Positions 37,076 through 46,066 of a stretch of 64,000 nucleotides of DNA are shown piece after piece. Both the position numbers and the translations under genes were made by a program. Source of the stretch: Mangrovimonas xylaniphaga (GTDB taxonomy: Bacteria; Bacteroidota; Bacteroidia; Flavobacteriales; Flavobacteriaceae). The first letter of the stretch is position 1. Every line of letters begins with the position of its first letter. Below the pieces are notes generated by a model. It was not told the DNA's origin, searched no databases, and worked only from the letters and a program-made list of their open reading frames with translations. The stretch covers positions 1,922,001 to 1,986,000 of the forward strand of contig NZ_LBIP01000013.1 in assembly GCF_001280435.1 (NCBI RefSeq). The letters run 5' to 3'.

Positions 37076-38005
37076 ATGGATTTACAACAGGAGCTAAATA
37101 AAACAGGTGGATTCAAAAATCTTGAACTACTGGCCAAACAGGTGGTAGAGGGCTTTATTGCGGGCATGCATAAAAGCCCCTTTCATGGGTTTTCGGCTGA
37201 GTTTGCTGAACATAAAATCTATAATCGGGGTGAGAGTACCAAACACATTGATTGGAAACTCTTTGCCAAAACCGATAAACTCTTCACCAAACGTTACGAT
37301 GAAGAGACCAATTTGCGTTGCCATTTAATTATAGATAACAGTAGCTCGATGCATTATCCTGAAATGCGCCAGTTTTCAATAGACCATTTAAACAAAGTTG
37401 CCTTTTCAGCTTTGGCATCGGCTTCTTTGATGCATATTTTAAAGAAACAGCGCGATGCGGTAGGTTTGAGCATTTACAGTGATGCTTATGATTATTACGC
37501 GCCTGAAAAGGGCAGTGAACGCCATCATCAGATGTTATTGCACAGGTTAAGTGATATGGTCATGGCTAAACCTGAACAAAGGCAAACGGAAACTTATACC
37601 TATCTACATCAAATAGCCGAAAAGATCCATAGACGTTCCTTGATTTTCTTTTTCACCGATATGTTCCAGACTTCTACCAATGAGGCAAAGTTGTTTGAAG
37701 CCTTGAGGCATTTAAAGTACAATAAGCACGAAGTGGTGCTGTTTCATGTGTTCGATAAGGAGAAAGAACTTCAATTTGATTTCGATAATACCCCAAAAAG
37801 GTTCATCGATGTGGAGACGGGAGAGTACATTAACCTATATCCAGACACCATTAAGGATAATTATGAGGAGGCAGTTGGCACTTATTTTAACGAGCTCCGA
37901 TTAAAATGTGGGCAATACGGAATAAAATATGTAGAAGCCGACATAAAAAAAGATTTCGATAAAGTATTGACAACGTATATGATAGAGAGAAATAAATTTT
38001 TGTAG
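37076..38005 (+). CDS. DUF58 domain protein (von Willebrand A-like)
   Basis: A 309-aa protein with the DUF58 signature YNRGESTKHIDWKLFAKTDK (about 56-75) followed by a vWA-like segment HLIIDNSSSMHYPEM with a DxSxS metal site. DUF58 proteins commonly act with MoxR AAA+ ATPases in complex assembly or chaperoning. No moxR gene is within the window. It starts 20 bp after the ClpP-like gene on the same strand, so the two may be cotranscribed. No membrane helices are seen. Confidence 0.88.
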   Translation: MDLQQELNKTGGFKNLELLAKQVVEGFIAGMHKSPFHGFSAEFAEHKIYNRGESTKHIDWKLFAKTDKLFTKRYDEETNLRCHLIIDNSSSMHYPEMRQFSIDHLNKVAFSALASASLMHILKKQRDAVGLSIYSDAYDYYAPEKGSERHHQMLLHRLSDMVMAKPEQRQTETYTYLHQIAEKIHRRSLIFFFTDMFQTSTNEAKLFEALRHLKYNKHEVVLFHVFDKEKELQFDFDNTPKRFIDVETGEYINLYPDTIKDNYEEAVGTYFNELRLKCGQYGIKYVEADIKKDFDKVLTTYMIERNKFL

Positions 38006-38037
38006 TGAAATTTTTTTCATTTTTTCTTCAAAAAATG

Positions 38038-38068
38038 TTTGCGCAATTGAAAAAGGGTTGTATATTTG
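38038..38068 (+). promoter_or_regulatory. Consensus promoter for tRNA-Asp
   Basis: TTTG (38038-38041), 19 bases, then TATATTTG (38061-38068) exactly fits the Bacteroidota vegetative promoter and lies 18 bases before the tRNA. Confidence 0.7.
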
Positions 38069-38086
38069 CAACCGCAATGAAGCAAC

Positions 38087-38160
38087 GGTTTGGTAGTTCA
38101 GTTGGTTAGAATACCTGCCTGTCACGCAGGGGGTCGCGGGTTCGAGTCCCGTCCAGACCG
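38087..38160 (+). tRNA. tRNA-Asp (anticodon GTC)
   Basis: A 74-base cloverleaf folds fully. The acceptor is GGTTTGG with CCAGACC and discriminator G. The anticodon arm is CCTGC-CTGTCAC-GCAGG with anticodon GTC, and the T arm is GCGGG-TTCGAGT-CCCGT. The 3' CCA is not encoded. It has its own promoter and terminator. The accessory region begins about 100 bp downstream, so this tRNA may mark an old integration site. Confidence 0.96.
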
Positions 38161-38172
38161 CAAAATTGCCTT

Positions 38173-38202
38173 AAAAGCTCCGAGAAATTGGAGCTTTTTT
38201 TT
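38173..38202 (+). terminator. Terminator after tRNA-Asp
   Basis: A 9-bp stem (38173-38181 with 38190-38198) with an 8-base loop and a T tract lies 12 bases after the tRNA. Confidence 0.8.
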
Positions 38203-38263
38203 GGCCTAAAGTTTAGTTGTGTTGTTCCCAGGGCAATCTGGGAGTTGTGAGCCTCCCCAACAG

Positions 38264-38336
38264 GAGACTTGCCAATGAGAAGCTTTCCTTTTTTCTTAAT
38301 TGAAGATTGGGATGCTTTTTTGTTTTAGGGGTGTTT
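38264..38336. repeat. Left copy of a 72-73 bp direct repeat flanking the accessory region
   Basis: This segment recurs at 45863-45934 in the same orientation, with one substitution (base 8) and one extra T in a T run. Weaker similarity continues on both sides. The pair brackets about 7.5 kb of accessory genes. It could be the two ends of an inserted element or a duplicated 3' untranslated region. Confidence 0.85.
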
Positions 38337-38404
38337 GTATTTCTTAATTACGCTGACTTATCAGGTTTTTTCTTCTAAAAGGTGTGCTGGTAGGTGTGCA
38401 TAAA

Positions 38405-38731
38405 TTACTTCGGGTGTGGATTGAAATACATGAAACTTCTATCTATTGTTCTAGGAGTATTTCTAAACTCTTTAAGGGCTTTAGTTGTTTTAGAACTTCT
38501 TTGGGAAAAGTCTACCAAGAAGAAATTGAATAGATAGCCGTCATTTTCATTCTTGGGCTTTTTGTGGTAGTATTTTAGGTTAACATACTTAATTATAAGC
38601 TCAGTCATGAACTTAACGGAATAGGACTTTCTACTCAGAAATTCATTATCAAAATCTGCCAATTTTTTCTTTGGGACATAAGCCCTAAATCCTTCATAAA
38701 GGAAAATGCATTCTTTCGCTACTTTACCCAT
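38405..38731 (-). CDS. Hypothetical protein, 108 aa
   Basis: I do not recognise this protein. It is basic and aromatic-rich (segments YEGFRAYVPKKKLADFD and MTELIIKYVNLKYYHKK), with no signal peptide, membrane helix or Cys pattern. It lies between the left direct repeat and a broken integrase gene, on the opposite strand. It may therefore be cargo or a helper gene of a former mobile element. A product of this length may still be spurious, but start, length and codon use look normal. Confidence 0.5.
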   Translation of the reverse strand: MGKVAKECIFLYEGFRAYVPKKKLADFDNEFLSRKSYSVKFMTELIIKYVNLKYYHKKPKNENDGYLFNFFLVDFSQRSSKTTKALKEFRNTPRTIDRSFMYFNPHPK

Positions 38732-38776
38732 AATCCCATTTAAAATAAATAATCAACCTTAAATTTAGATATAATT

Positions 38777-39116
38777 ATGAAGAACCATATCATGAAAATA
38801 TTATTTGTTCTGGCTAAGAATAGGTCAAACAAGAATGGTAAATCAGTTGTTAAGTGTAGGGTGACTTACTTCCTGAAAAGAAAGGAATTTTCCACAGGGA
38901 TTTTTATTAATCCTGAACACTGGAACAGTAGGCAAGAGATTATATAGCTGTAAAGACCTTTGAAACCACTGTGTTGTTGTATAATGATGTGCCTATGGAT
39001 ATATAGTGTCAAAGCTGTTGGGACATGCTAAAATCCAGACTGCACAAGACCATTATGGAGAGATAATTCAGGAGCGGTTAAGTAATGAGATAGATAGGAT
39101 AAACAGGGAAAGTTAA
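38777..39116 (+). pseudogene. Tyrosine recombinase (phage/CTn-type integrase) remnant
   Basis: An N-terminal piece from ATG 38777 to TAG 38946 encodes 56 residues matching the Arm DNA-binding domain of Bacteroidota integrases (MKILFVLAKNRSNKNGKS, RKEFSTGIFINPEHWNS). It is followed at once by a C-terminal piece (about 38950-39116) with TFETTVLLYNDVPMDI, then after a frameshift VSKLLGHAKIQTAQDHYGE. The roughly 280 central residues, with most catalytic residues, are missing. A terminator hairpin closes the unit. It is an internally deleted, non-functional integrase. Confidence 0.88.
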
Positions 39117-39131
39117 TTGCTTTCCCTGTTT
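39101..39131 (+). terminator. Terminator of the integrase remnant
   Basis: A 12-bp stem (39101-39112 with 39120-39131) overlaps the end of the integrase remnant. A related hairpin follows the second integrase 3' copy at 40948-40973. Confidence 0.7.
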
Positions 39132-39162
39132 AGTATCTAATTGTGTTGTTAGCGTTTGGTTT

Positions 39163-40686
39163 TTAATTAACAATTACAAAATCAGGGAGAGAGAAGGACT
39201 TGTCAAAGAATGGTTGTGTAGGTGCATATAAGCGGAAATATACAAACCAACCATCTTGACCAACTGTTTTCATAAAATTGCTTTCCATTCCTTCGGGAGC
39301 TTTAGCACCTATGTATAAATCTACGCTGCCATCCTGGTTGTATTGTAATTGTTCCATTTTGCTATCCAAACTAGCCGATGCTATTTCGGTACCGCCATTA
39401 TCATAGTTTCTTCTAGTATTTTCACTGTATAAACTTAAAGACCAAAACTGAGCTACGGGTACATCTTTGGGAATAGTTAATTTATATGTTTTGTCCGCTC
39501 TAAAGAGGTTTTTATCACTATCGCGTTTAACAGTCATATAAACTTGACCTTTACCAGGGGTTGGATTTACCATGCCTTCTGAAGAAGTTACGGCTTCGTA
39601 AAACCAAACGGCTCTTTCGTCTAATTCAACTTTATCCTTTGTTATTTGTGGTACAGTAAAGTCAAAAGATTTGTACCAACTTGTGCCTTCCCAATAAGGT
39701 TCAGCAAATCGTGGATTCATTTGCATGTTTTTAAGCATAAGCTCACCCATTGCGCCTCCTTCCAGTAATATTCTTTTTTGTCTTTCATTTGGTACAAATG
39801 GGGTTCCTTTTGCAACGCCTAAAGGCTCAAGCATTGCTGCCAATGCTTTGTCTTGATTTCTAGTAGGTTCCTCCTGGTATAATTCACTCAATAATTTCCA
39901 GAATTCCAAGCCTCGAGGTGCTGTGCCAGACCATTCTTTATCAACGCCTTTAATAAATCTAATAGATTCGTAGCCACCGTCAACCCGAGCTACCTGCATT
40001 TCCTTTTCAATTTTAGATTCAAATTCTGGACTTGGATCTAGCAACCGTACACCAATAAAAATGTTGTTGGTTTCAGATTGGAAAACATAGTCCGCTTGTC
40101 CTTGGTATTTTGATAGGTCATCTTCTGGCCCGGCAATAATATAGGTGCCTCCCTTTCCTTGATCTGGCCCAGTTTGGCCAATATCACTTACAGGTCTTTG
40201 CCAAAGATCTAAAAACATGCCTGCCATGGGGCCTTGAGGCACTTTAACCTTTATGGAACCTTCAGCAAGTGACAGGAAATTGATAACGTAAGGTGTAGTA
40301 AGGTTAGCGGTTACTATGCCTCGTTTTTCCTTTAAGGATTTGTAAACCACAAAATCACCTAGTTTTGTTGCGTTAAAAGTTTTGGCTTGTTCTACTTGCC
40401 ATTGCTTGAAAGAAACCATTGGTGTAGCCCAAATGTAAGCTTGGGAAGCTCTTTGGAAATCCAATGCATCAAATAATTCATCCGAGCCTTCTGTTATGTA
40501 ATTATGTTCCATAACAATTTTTCCATAGGGAGTTGTTATGTCTTCGTCACCTATCAATGTTGCATTTTCCAAAGAAATTTCACTGGTTGGTAGTTTTTCT
40601 TCGGGTGTATTCGGTTCTTTTTCTTTTTTACAATTAATGAAGAGGAGTGAAATGAGAATTAATGTGAAATTAGTTTTAAATTTCAT
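39163..40686 (-). CDS. DUF1254/DUF1214 domain lipoprotein
   Basis: A 507-aa lipoprotein from ATG 40686 (MKFKTNFTLILISLLFINCK, lipobox Cys19). The longer reading from 40872 adds 62 residues that run into integrase-repeat DNA. The DUF1254 part (about 70-200, FQRASQAYIWATPMVSFKQW) precedes a C-terminal DUF1214 part (RADKTYKLTIPKDVPVAQFW, SLSLYSENTRR). The function is unknown. It is flanked on both sides by copies of an integrase 3' end, so it looks like inserted or duplicated cargo. Confidence 0.88.
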   Translation of the reverse strand: MKFKTNFTLILISLLFINCKKEKEPNTPEEKLPTSEISLENATLIGDEDITTPYGKIVMEHNYITEGSDELFDALDFQRASQAYIWATPMVSFKQWQVEQAKTFNATKLGDFVVYKSLKEKRGIVTANLTTPYVINFLSLAEGSIKVKVPQGPMAGMFLDLWQRPVSDIGQTGPDQGKGGTYIIAGPEDDLSKYQGQADYVFQSETNNIFIGVRLLDPSPEFESKIEKEMQVARVDGGYESIRFIKGVDKEWSGTAPRGLEFWKLLSELYQEEPTRNQDKALAAMLEPLGVAKGTPFVPNERQKRILLEGGAMGELMLKNMQMNPRFAEPYWEGTSWYKSFDFTVPQITKDKVELDERAVWFYEAVTSSEGMVNPTPGKGQVYMTVKRDSDKNLFRADKTYKLTIPKDVPVAQFWSLSLYSENTRRNYDNGGTEIASASLDSKMEQLQYNQDGSVDLYIGAKAPEGMESNFMKTVGQDGWFVYFRLYAPTQPFFDKSFSLPDFVIVN

Positions 40687-40840
40687 GGTTTTAGATTTAA
40701 ATTCAACAATTCGTGTTAATAGGTAATAGATTGAAAGATAGTGTTTTATAATTATAAATAGGTTTGATGGTAAGAAAAATAAAACTTGAAATTCTCTAAT
40801 TGCTAGGTTAAGAGAAATTTGCCTATTGTCTTTTTTTATG

Positions 40841-40955
40841 ATGTTGTTGGATGTGACCAAACTGTTGGGCATACTTAAATAAAGACCACGCAGGACTATT
40901 ATGGAGAGGTAATTCAGGAAAGGTTAAGCAATAAGATAGATTGGAAAAACAGGGG
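40841..40955 (+). pseudogene. Second copy of an integrase C-terminal fragment
   Basis: Reading on the plus strand gives VTKLLGILK and, after a frame change, TQDYYGEVIQERLSNKID. These parallel VSKLLGHAKIQTAQDHYGEI and IQERLSNEIDR of the remnant ending at 39116. The two copies are direct repeats of about 100 bp, clearly diverged. Both are followed by an AACAGGG-type hairpin, and they flank the DUF1254 gene. Confidence 0.8.
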
Positions 40956-40973
40956 GGTAGTTAGTCCCCTGTT
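40948..40973 (+). terminator. Hairpin after the second integrase fragment
   Basis: An 8-bp stem (40948-40955 with 40966-40973) matches the position of the terminator that follows the first integrase fragment. Confidence 0.55.
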
Positions 40974-41061
40974 ATTATTTGGTATTAACACTATCCTATG
41001 TTTGTGTTTTCTTTTTATAATATAGGCCATTATTGATTAAGTTTGGAAATGGTTAGGTTTG

Positions 41062-43764
41062 TTATCTTTTCAATGAGAAATGCCCGTAAAAAAATCGACC
41101 ATTACCCATATCTGCTTTAAACCAATAATCATTTGACATCATTTCTTTACCATTATAGACTCCGTTCCAGCCTGAATCAATTGATGATAATTGGGTTAAT
41201 AATTTTCCGTACCTGTCAAAAATTAATATTCTTGAAAGGGGAAAGTTGCGGATACCTTTAATGTGCCAAAAATCATTGTAACCATCATTGTTTGGGGTGA
41301 ACAATTTTGGATAATCAATAATTGTCACTTCTTCTGAATCTTGACCGCAGCCATCCCTGTCTCTAACGGATACAGTGTAAATGCCACCTTCAATATTTGA
41401 GAAATAATTACTGTCTTGGTAATTTATGCCGCCAATAGAGTATTCAAAATCTCCATCACCAGGAGCTATTATTTCAATATAATTATTTCCTAAATCTCCA
41501 AAATTTACTTGTTGTATTTCTGGCAATACAGAGCGAATAAGATTAAAATCAAATGAGTTTTCACAAGTTATGCCGTTTTCAATTTGTGTCGCAGTGATAG
41601 TATAATTTCCTTCCTCTGCTATTTCTGCACTATCTGTATTAGAAATTAGAGTTCCGTCTTCATAGAACCAATTATATGAATTAAATCCAGAATTTATATT
41701 TAATGTAATTGATGGCTCCAAATTGCAAATGAAGTATTCATCTTCTAAGTCAATTTCAGGAAGCTCATTAACGATTAAATCAAATGATGTTTCTGAATAG
41801 CAAATGGGATTTGAGGTATCTTCGACCCTAACATTAATGGTTTGTGAGAAAGGTTCTGTGTTCTGGAATACTACTGGTAGAGGACTTGGAAGTAAGTTGT
41901 CATTTGAATCGTAGTATTCAATGGATAAACCTATTTGATTGCCAATTAGTTGTTGCGCTATTTTGGAAGTGTCAAATTCAGCATATCCATTTCCTTGGTC
42001 ACATTCATATAAATTATCAGGTTGGTTAATATTTGGTTGCGTCACGGTTTGCAGTTGTAGTGTAGTTTCTGCATAACAGGTTGAATTATTATCGGTTACT
42101 CTCACAGTTATTAATTCACTGTATGGATTAGAGTTTGTATAGGGGGTTGGTAATGGGCTTGTTAATTCTTTACCTGTTTGGTCAAAATAATTAACGGTCA
42201 TTCCCGTTAGTCCATTTAAGACTTGACTTTCTATATTTGAAGTGTCAAAATATTCAGAAATACCATCATTATTATCATCACAGCCATAAACTATTTGTAA
42301 TTGATTAGGTTTAGGGTTATCATTAACTAATAGGTTGATAATAGTTTCAGATGAGCAATTAGTATTTGTATTGGTTAGTATGGCTTTTATATAATCTTTA
42401 TTAACTTCAAGATTTGTGAAGTTATAGTAATCTGAGGCTAAAATTAAACTGTTATTATTGTCTACTAATTCAATAGTTAAACCTGATTGCCCTTTCATTA
42501 ATTCTTTTGGAACATCAGTTAAATCAAATACAGCAAAACCATTCTCATCATTGTCACATGAATAGATGTCATCAATTTGAATTGAACTTGGAAGTGGGTC
42601 GGCAATAAAACTAAATGAAGTTTCTGTAAAGCAACACAAATCACTGCTATTACTTACTCTAGCGGTTATTATTTGAGAATTGGGCTGGGTATTGGTATAG
42701 GGATTAGGTAATGGGCTTGGTAGCTCGTTACCATTTTGGTTGTAATATGAAACTACAACTCCTGTTTGTCCGTTTAAGATTTGTGATTCTATGATAGACG
42801 TATTGAAACTAGAGGAAATTCCTGATCCTAAAAGATCTTCACATGCATGAATATCATTAATTGGATGGGCAATTGGTGGTTCTGCCACAGGAATGTTCTC
42901 GTTTAAAACATAGGTTGTTCCATTTGTTTGCGTAATTGTTGCAGTAATTGGATATTGGCCAGGGGAAGAAAAGTCATGCGAGGGGGAAACTAGTGTTGAA
43001 TTGTTGTTTACTCCAGTTGTTGGGTCTCCAAAATCCCATTCAACGGAACTTATGTTACTAGTATTGTTTAGTTGGAACTCTTTGTTGGTTTCAGAGCAAT
43101 TATTAGTATAATTTAATGTAAAAGGAGTAACTGAACTATTTACTAAGCCCGATACATTTATATAAAAATTATAATTGGAGCCGGGCCATAAAGGGTGATT
43201 GATTTCATCAGAATTTATATAATTTGCACCGGCAATACAACCTCTGTACTATGAGATACCAGTATCATTTGTTGTGCCAGCAATATGGGCAAGAGAGGAG
43301 GCGTTGGTAGTAACCAGTTTTTTAACTTCAACTAGGATTCTATCTACATTTGCCGGGACAATTATTGGGTCTTGAAAATTAACTGTAATAACTGTTGCGT
43401 TTGGATCTTGAATTGAAGTGTAAGGGAGGGTTTGTGCTTGGCTACTGCCTATTAAAGTTGCTGTAGAAAATGAATCAGGGAAATTATCGTCAATTTCATA
43501 TATATTAAACTTTATACTTGTGCCCCATGTTGTGTAACTTATAGCAACCTGTCCTTCAGTTAAAACTAAATCTTCATTTGAATCAATTCCATAATCAGAT
43601 AACAAAAAATCTCTTGCCCAGTAAATGTTCGTATATGTACATGAGTGATCTGTTGTTTTTATTAATGGGCCGCAGTTATGGGTTAAAGTGATTTGTGCAT
43701 TTAATTTAAAATAACAACAAAGGAATATTAGTGCAAAAAAATTAAACTTTAAGGCTTTATTCAT
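41062..43764 (-). pseudogene. T9SS type B (gliding-motility C-terminal) secreted protein, interrupted by one in-frame TAG
   Basis: One reading frame of 901 codons runs from ATG 43764 to the stop at 41062, broken only by TAG at 43251-43249 (codon 172). A signal peptide ends about residue 23 (FKLNAQ). The next 200 residues form a beta-rich domain continuing across the stop (DTGIS, stop, YRGCIAGANYINSDEINH). A PKD-like domain (VEWDFGDPTTG) follows, then four or so repeats of about 95 residues with GLTGMTVNYFDQTGKELTSP-type motifs. The C-terminus FTPNNDGYNDFWHIKGI to GHFSLKR is a T9SS type B sorting domain. It could be a recent pseudogene, a sequencing error or read-through. The GTG at 42888 is not a credible start. 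Confidence 0.85.
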
Positions 43765-44015
43765 TTTGATTGAGTTGGTTGGCTAAGGTTTCTATAGGCA
43801 TTGTCAGGTGAAATTCCGTTAGGATTCTCAGGGGACAAAACCAAGATAGCAAAAGTGTGGGGTTTTCTGTGAGAAAAATCAAGGAAATGAATTATACATG
43901 GTGAGTAATTGTTTTTGTGTTGACTATTCTTATGGCTACACTTTATAAAATTTTTTTGAATTGAGTTATACTTTAGATTTTGTGACCTATTATAGATTAT
44001 GGGTTAAAGAATTGA

Positions 44016-44730
44016 TTAATTATCTGTATCTGTCCATAATACCTCTGGGCCATAATTAATTTGGTCAGATGATTGTATTTCTTTAAAAGAATGTTCCTTG
44101 ATGTCGTAGTATTTTTGCCATAAAGTAGGATATGGTTGATAAGTGCCCTCAACATTGTAAAGTTTCATAATTCCTAATCTTTCATCTTCCCATACCCAAT
44201 CTGCAGTGTAAAATAATTCGTCATTCAAATAGCCCTCTGTTGTGCCATTTGAATATATAATTTTTTTTGCATTTTGATATGCATATTCATAATCAGTATA
44301 CCAGAATTTATCAAACAATTGCAATTTATCTCCAACCAATTGTGATTCGGAACAGCCATTAGGATTAACATTTTCTCCAGCTTGGGTGTCAGGACAATTA
44401 TCTAAATTATTTTCAACTCCATCTTCGTCATCATCAATTTTAACAAAAATTGCAGTAACAGTCTTATTAGAATTAACTGTAATTGTTATTGGATTCAGAG
44501 ATCCGGTTACATCTCCATCCCAGTTTTCAAAATCGTAGTATTTTGATGGAGAGGCTGAAAGTGTAATAGTTTGTCCATTTTTCAAATGTCCCAGAACTAG
44601 GTGATATTGAACCTCCTTCAATAGGGCTTACGTTCGTAGATATTGAATGTTCTTGTGGAGTATTTTCTTTTGAACATGAAATAAGTATAAAGAAAATAAA
44701 TGCGGATAAACTACAAGAAAATATTTTCAT
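44016..44730 (-). pseudogene. InlB-repeat lipoprotein with a frameshift
   Basis: The N-terminal part from ATG 44730 encodes a lipoprotein leader (MKIFSCSLSAFIFFILISCS) and VSPIEGGSISPSSGTFE, then runs into a wrong frame. The rest continues in another frame as NGQTITLSASPSKYYDFENW, a divergent InlB B-repeat. A thrombospondin type 3-like calcium segment (DDDEDGVENNLDNCPD) and about 100 unrecognised residues follow. Removing one base from the five-base T run at 44578-44582 restores SGTFENGQTITLSASP. The homopolymer position means a sequencing error is possible. Confidence 0.8.
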
Positions 44731-44833
44731 ATTAATGGGGTGTTTGTCAATAAACATGTTTTTTTAAATGTTTTCAGTAGTTTGCGTGTGGTTTGTTGCT
44801 TGAAAATACGCACAATTTTCAGGGTTAAGAAAG

Positions 44834-44875
44834 TAAGATAGCAATTATAAGATAGCAATTATAAGATAGCAATGA
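44834..44875. repeat. Three tandem copies of a 14-bp unit
   Basis: TAAGATAGCAATTA occurs at 44834-44847 and 44848-44861, and TAAGATAGCAATGA at 44862-44875. It lies in the intergenic region between two minus-strand lipoprotein genes. Likely slippage; no function is visible. Confidence 0.9.
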
Positions 44876-44901
44876 ATTGTAAATTGTGTTACGGGCAGTA
44901 T

Positions 44902-45684
44902 TCAGTTGTTGTACTCATAAGTGAATTTATTTGAGCTAATTAAATAACCATCATTATCGTAAATATTGGTGTAGTTTTCTTCAGAAGTAACTTCATTATT
45001 GAATAGAGAAGTTGTTACTTTTTTTGTTGGATTGTTTTTTGTCGGAATAAATTTAAAATATCCGATCCATTGTGTAGATAAGTGCATTGGATTAATGTTG
45101 ATATAAGGACTATTTTTATCATCATATGTATATTCACGAAATCCGTCATTATAATTATTAGTATGTGATGCGATATAGGTACTTTTTACTATGTTATCAT
45201 CACCGTCATATTCAAAAATTTGTTCAGAAAGTAAAAGACTAGAATCATCTTGATAATATTCAATTTTATGTACTAAATCGTCTATATAAAACAGGCGTAT
45301 TTTATATTCAAATATTCCTGAGCTATAATGGCTCTGAGCGTGTATTTCATGCAGCTGATTATTCGTATAGATATATTTTTCTGAATATTTTAAATCAACA
45401 TTGTTTCCAGTTTTGGTTGCTGTACTGTCTAGCCTGCCGTTTTCGTAATAAAAATATTTTATGTTTTGGGGCTTGGTTGGGTTTTCAGGGTAAACATAAT
45501 GTTCAATTTTATCTATAGATAAATCGTCGTTATAAAAAAAGAGGTTTGCTTTATAATTATTTTCTGTAACTTTTAGAAGTAATTTTGTTGAATTTTTTTC
45601 TTGGGAATCATTATTGTTCTCAGCTGAACAGGCAAAAATTAAAAACGCTAAAAAAGTGGCAAGTGATAAATTAAATTTTCTCAT
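44902..45684 (-). CDS. Hypothetical lipoprotein with YD-like repeats
   Basis: A 260-aa lipoprotein, leader MRKFNLSLATFLAFLIFACS with lipobox Cys19. The body is built from short strands with repeated Y-E/D-N-G patterns (YYENGRLDSTATKTGN, YTNNQLHEIHAQSH, FEYDGDDNIVKSTY, YDNDGYLISSNKFTYEY). These resemble the DUF4595/RHS-like strand repeats of Bacteroidota surface lipoproteins. The function is unknown. It is orphan cargo inside the repeat-bounded region. Confidence 0.7.
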   Translation of the reverse strand: MRKFNLSLATFLAFLIFACSAENNNDSQEKNSTKLLLKVTENNYKANLFFYNDDLSIDKIEHYVYPENPTKPQNIKYFYYENGRLDSTATKTGNNVDLKYSEKYIYTNNQLHEIHAQSHYSSGIFEYKIRLFYIDDLVHKIEYYQDDSSLLLSEQIFEYDGDDNIVKSTYIASHTNNYNDGFREYTYDDKNSPYININPMHLSTQWIGYFKFIPTKNNPTKKVTTSLFNNEVTSEENYTNIYDNDGYLISSNKFTYEYNN

Positions 45685-45862
45685 TGAGTTAATTTTTTTA
45701 TGTTTTTTAACGGATGGATAAAATGAAATGTTATTATATCCATTCTATTTATTTCGACAAAACTACATATAATTCTTACATATCCATTGGTGTATAATAG
45801 AATTAAACCTATAGCTGTTTAAGAAGGTTGTTAATGTTAGTGATTATGTCTCTCCTAAGTAT

Positions 45863-45934
45863 GAGACTTACCAATGAGAAGCTTTCCTTTTTTCTTAATT
45901 GAAGATTGGGATGCTTTTTGTTTTAGGGGTGTTT
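45863..45934. repeat. Right copy of the 72-73 bp direct repeat
   Basis: This copy matches 38264-38336 except for one substitution and one base of T-run length. Beside it (about 45950-46035), the minus strand reads LLKNLVTSIKHIATLEEKID and KLGAY before a stop, with a TGA a few codons upstream. It may be the 3' end of a lost gene, and the left copy has a degenerate form of the same sequence. The rest of the 381-bp gap (45685-46066) shows nothing else. Confidence 0.85.
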
Positions 45935-46066
45935 TCGGTTCTTTAATAAGCGCCCAATTTGTCAATTTTCTCCTCAAGTGTAGCTATGTGCTTTATAGAC
46001 GTTACTAAATTTTTTAGCAGTAATGCAAAAGTTCAATTTGTAATGTATTTTTTATAATTTCATGTT

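Noticed and set aside
38087-38336. Exact attachment site formed by the 3' end of tRNA-Asp
   Set aside because: The direct repeat starts about 100 bp after the tRNA and does not include its 3' end. I saw no second copy of the tRNA 3' end at the right border, so a classical tRNA att site is not supported.
41062-42888. Independent gene starting at GTG 42888
   Set aside because: The frame stays open for 120 codons upstream with clear PKD-like coding sequence, and a protein starting there would lack the signal peptide needed for a T9SS substrate. It is the 3' part of the TAG-interrupted gene.
44834-44875. CRISPR-like array
   Set aside because: There are no spacers between the 14-bp units, the unit is too short, and no cas genes are in the window. 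It is a simple tandem repeat.
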